NCBI GenBank assembly: GCA_003231035.1
Contig: QIHU01000259.1
Span: forward strand, 1-6,218
Direction: 5' to 3'
Length of the DNA: 6,218 nucleotides
Source of the DNA: Acidobacteriota bacterium
Lineage (GTDB): Bacteria > Acidobacteriota > Thermoanaerobaculia > Multivoradales > SZUA-115
Part shown: positions 6,112 through 6,218 of the stretch, piece by piece
Layout of the letters: the number at the start of each line of letters is the position of its first letter
Position numbering within the stretch: the stretch's first letter is position 1
Notes under the pieces: generated by a model
What the model was told of the DNA's origin: nothing
The model's database searches: none
What the model saw: the letters and a program-made list of their open reading frames with translations, nothing else
Program-made: the position numbers and the translations under genes

Positions 6112-6218
6112 TCATGCAGGCTGCCGCGGAAGACAGAAAAGGCCCAAAGGAGTAGTGGCTCAGTTTGCCGCTGCCCGAGTTCAGTCGCCAGTCAAAGATG
6201 AATGCGCCGACCGCCGAC
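6112..6218. other. Right-edge region, possible margin of another gene
   Basis: No complete gene fits here. Two readings remain open to the window edge. On the - strand, a frame runs from the edge through 36 codons (including AFIFDWRLNSGSGK) to a TAA at 6107-6109; it could be the end of an upstream gene. On the + strand, an AAAGGAG stretch near 6145-6151 is followed by a frame that could start at TTG 6165 or ATG 6198 and stays open. Both frames have GC-rich third positions at the same bases, so base composition does not choose between them. Confidence 0.3.

Overview
This window comes from a GC-rich, probably Gram-negative bacterium. It carries five protein-coding genes packed almost end to end, with no RNA genes, mobile elements or CRISPR arrays that I can see. 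The mix of a permease/M1-peptidase fusion, a membrane-anchored M23 peptidase beside a bactofilin-like protein, and a fused chorismate mutase/prephenate dehydrogenase would suit a lineage such as the Acidobacteriota or a proteobacterium. That placement is a guess from gene style and GC content, not something the sequence proves.

Layout: bases 1-1892 on the + strand hold the 3' part of a large gene whose 5' end lies to the left of the window. The visible part is the last membrane helix and the complete M1-type zinc metallopeptidase domain of what looks like an ABC transporter permease/M1 aminopeptidase fusion. It ends 14 bases from the end of an opposing gene cluster, so the two units are convergent. 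Bases 6055 down to 1907 on the - strand form one tight cluster, read in this order: inositol-monophosphatase-family phosphatase (suhB-like), M23 metallopeptidase, bactofilin-like beta-structure protein, and tyrA (T-protein). The junctions are a 4-base ATGA overlap, a 35-base gap and an 11-base gap, which strongly suggests a single transcript.

Function: the middle two genes look like a cell-envelope or cell-shape pair, a periplasmic peptidoglycan endopeptidase anchored in the inner membrane followed by a putative cytoskeletal scaffold. They are flanked by two cytoplasmic enzyme genes, a sugar/inositol phosphate phosphatase and the tyrosine-branch enzyme converting chorismate through prephenate to 4-hydroxyphenylpyruvate. 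All recognisable catalytic residues of the M1, M23, IMPase and T-protein families are present, so none of these genes looks decayed. The right-hand 163 bases (6056-6218) are the upstream region of the cluster, with a possible -10 box, a short 9-base direct repeat, and possibly the edge of another gene. I found no clear sign of a wholly new system. The least explained element is the 331-residue bactofilin-like protein with its long Pro/Ala linker and helical C-terminal domain.
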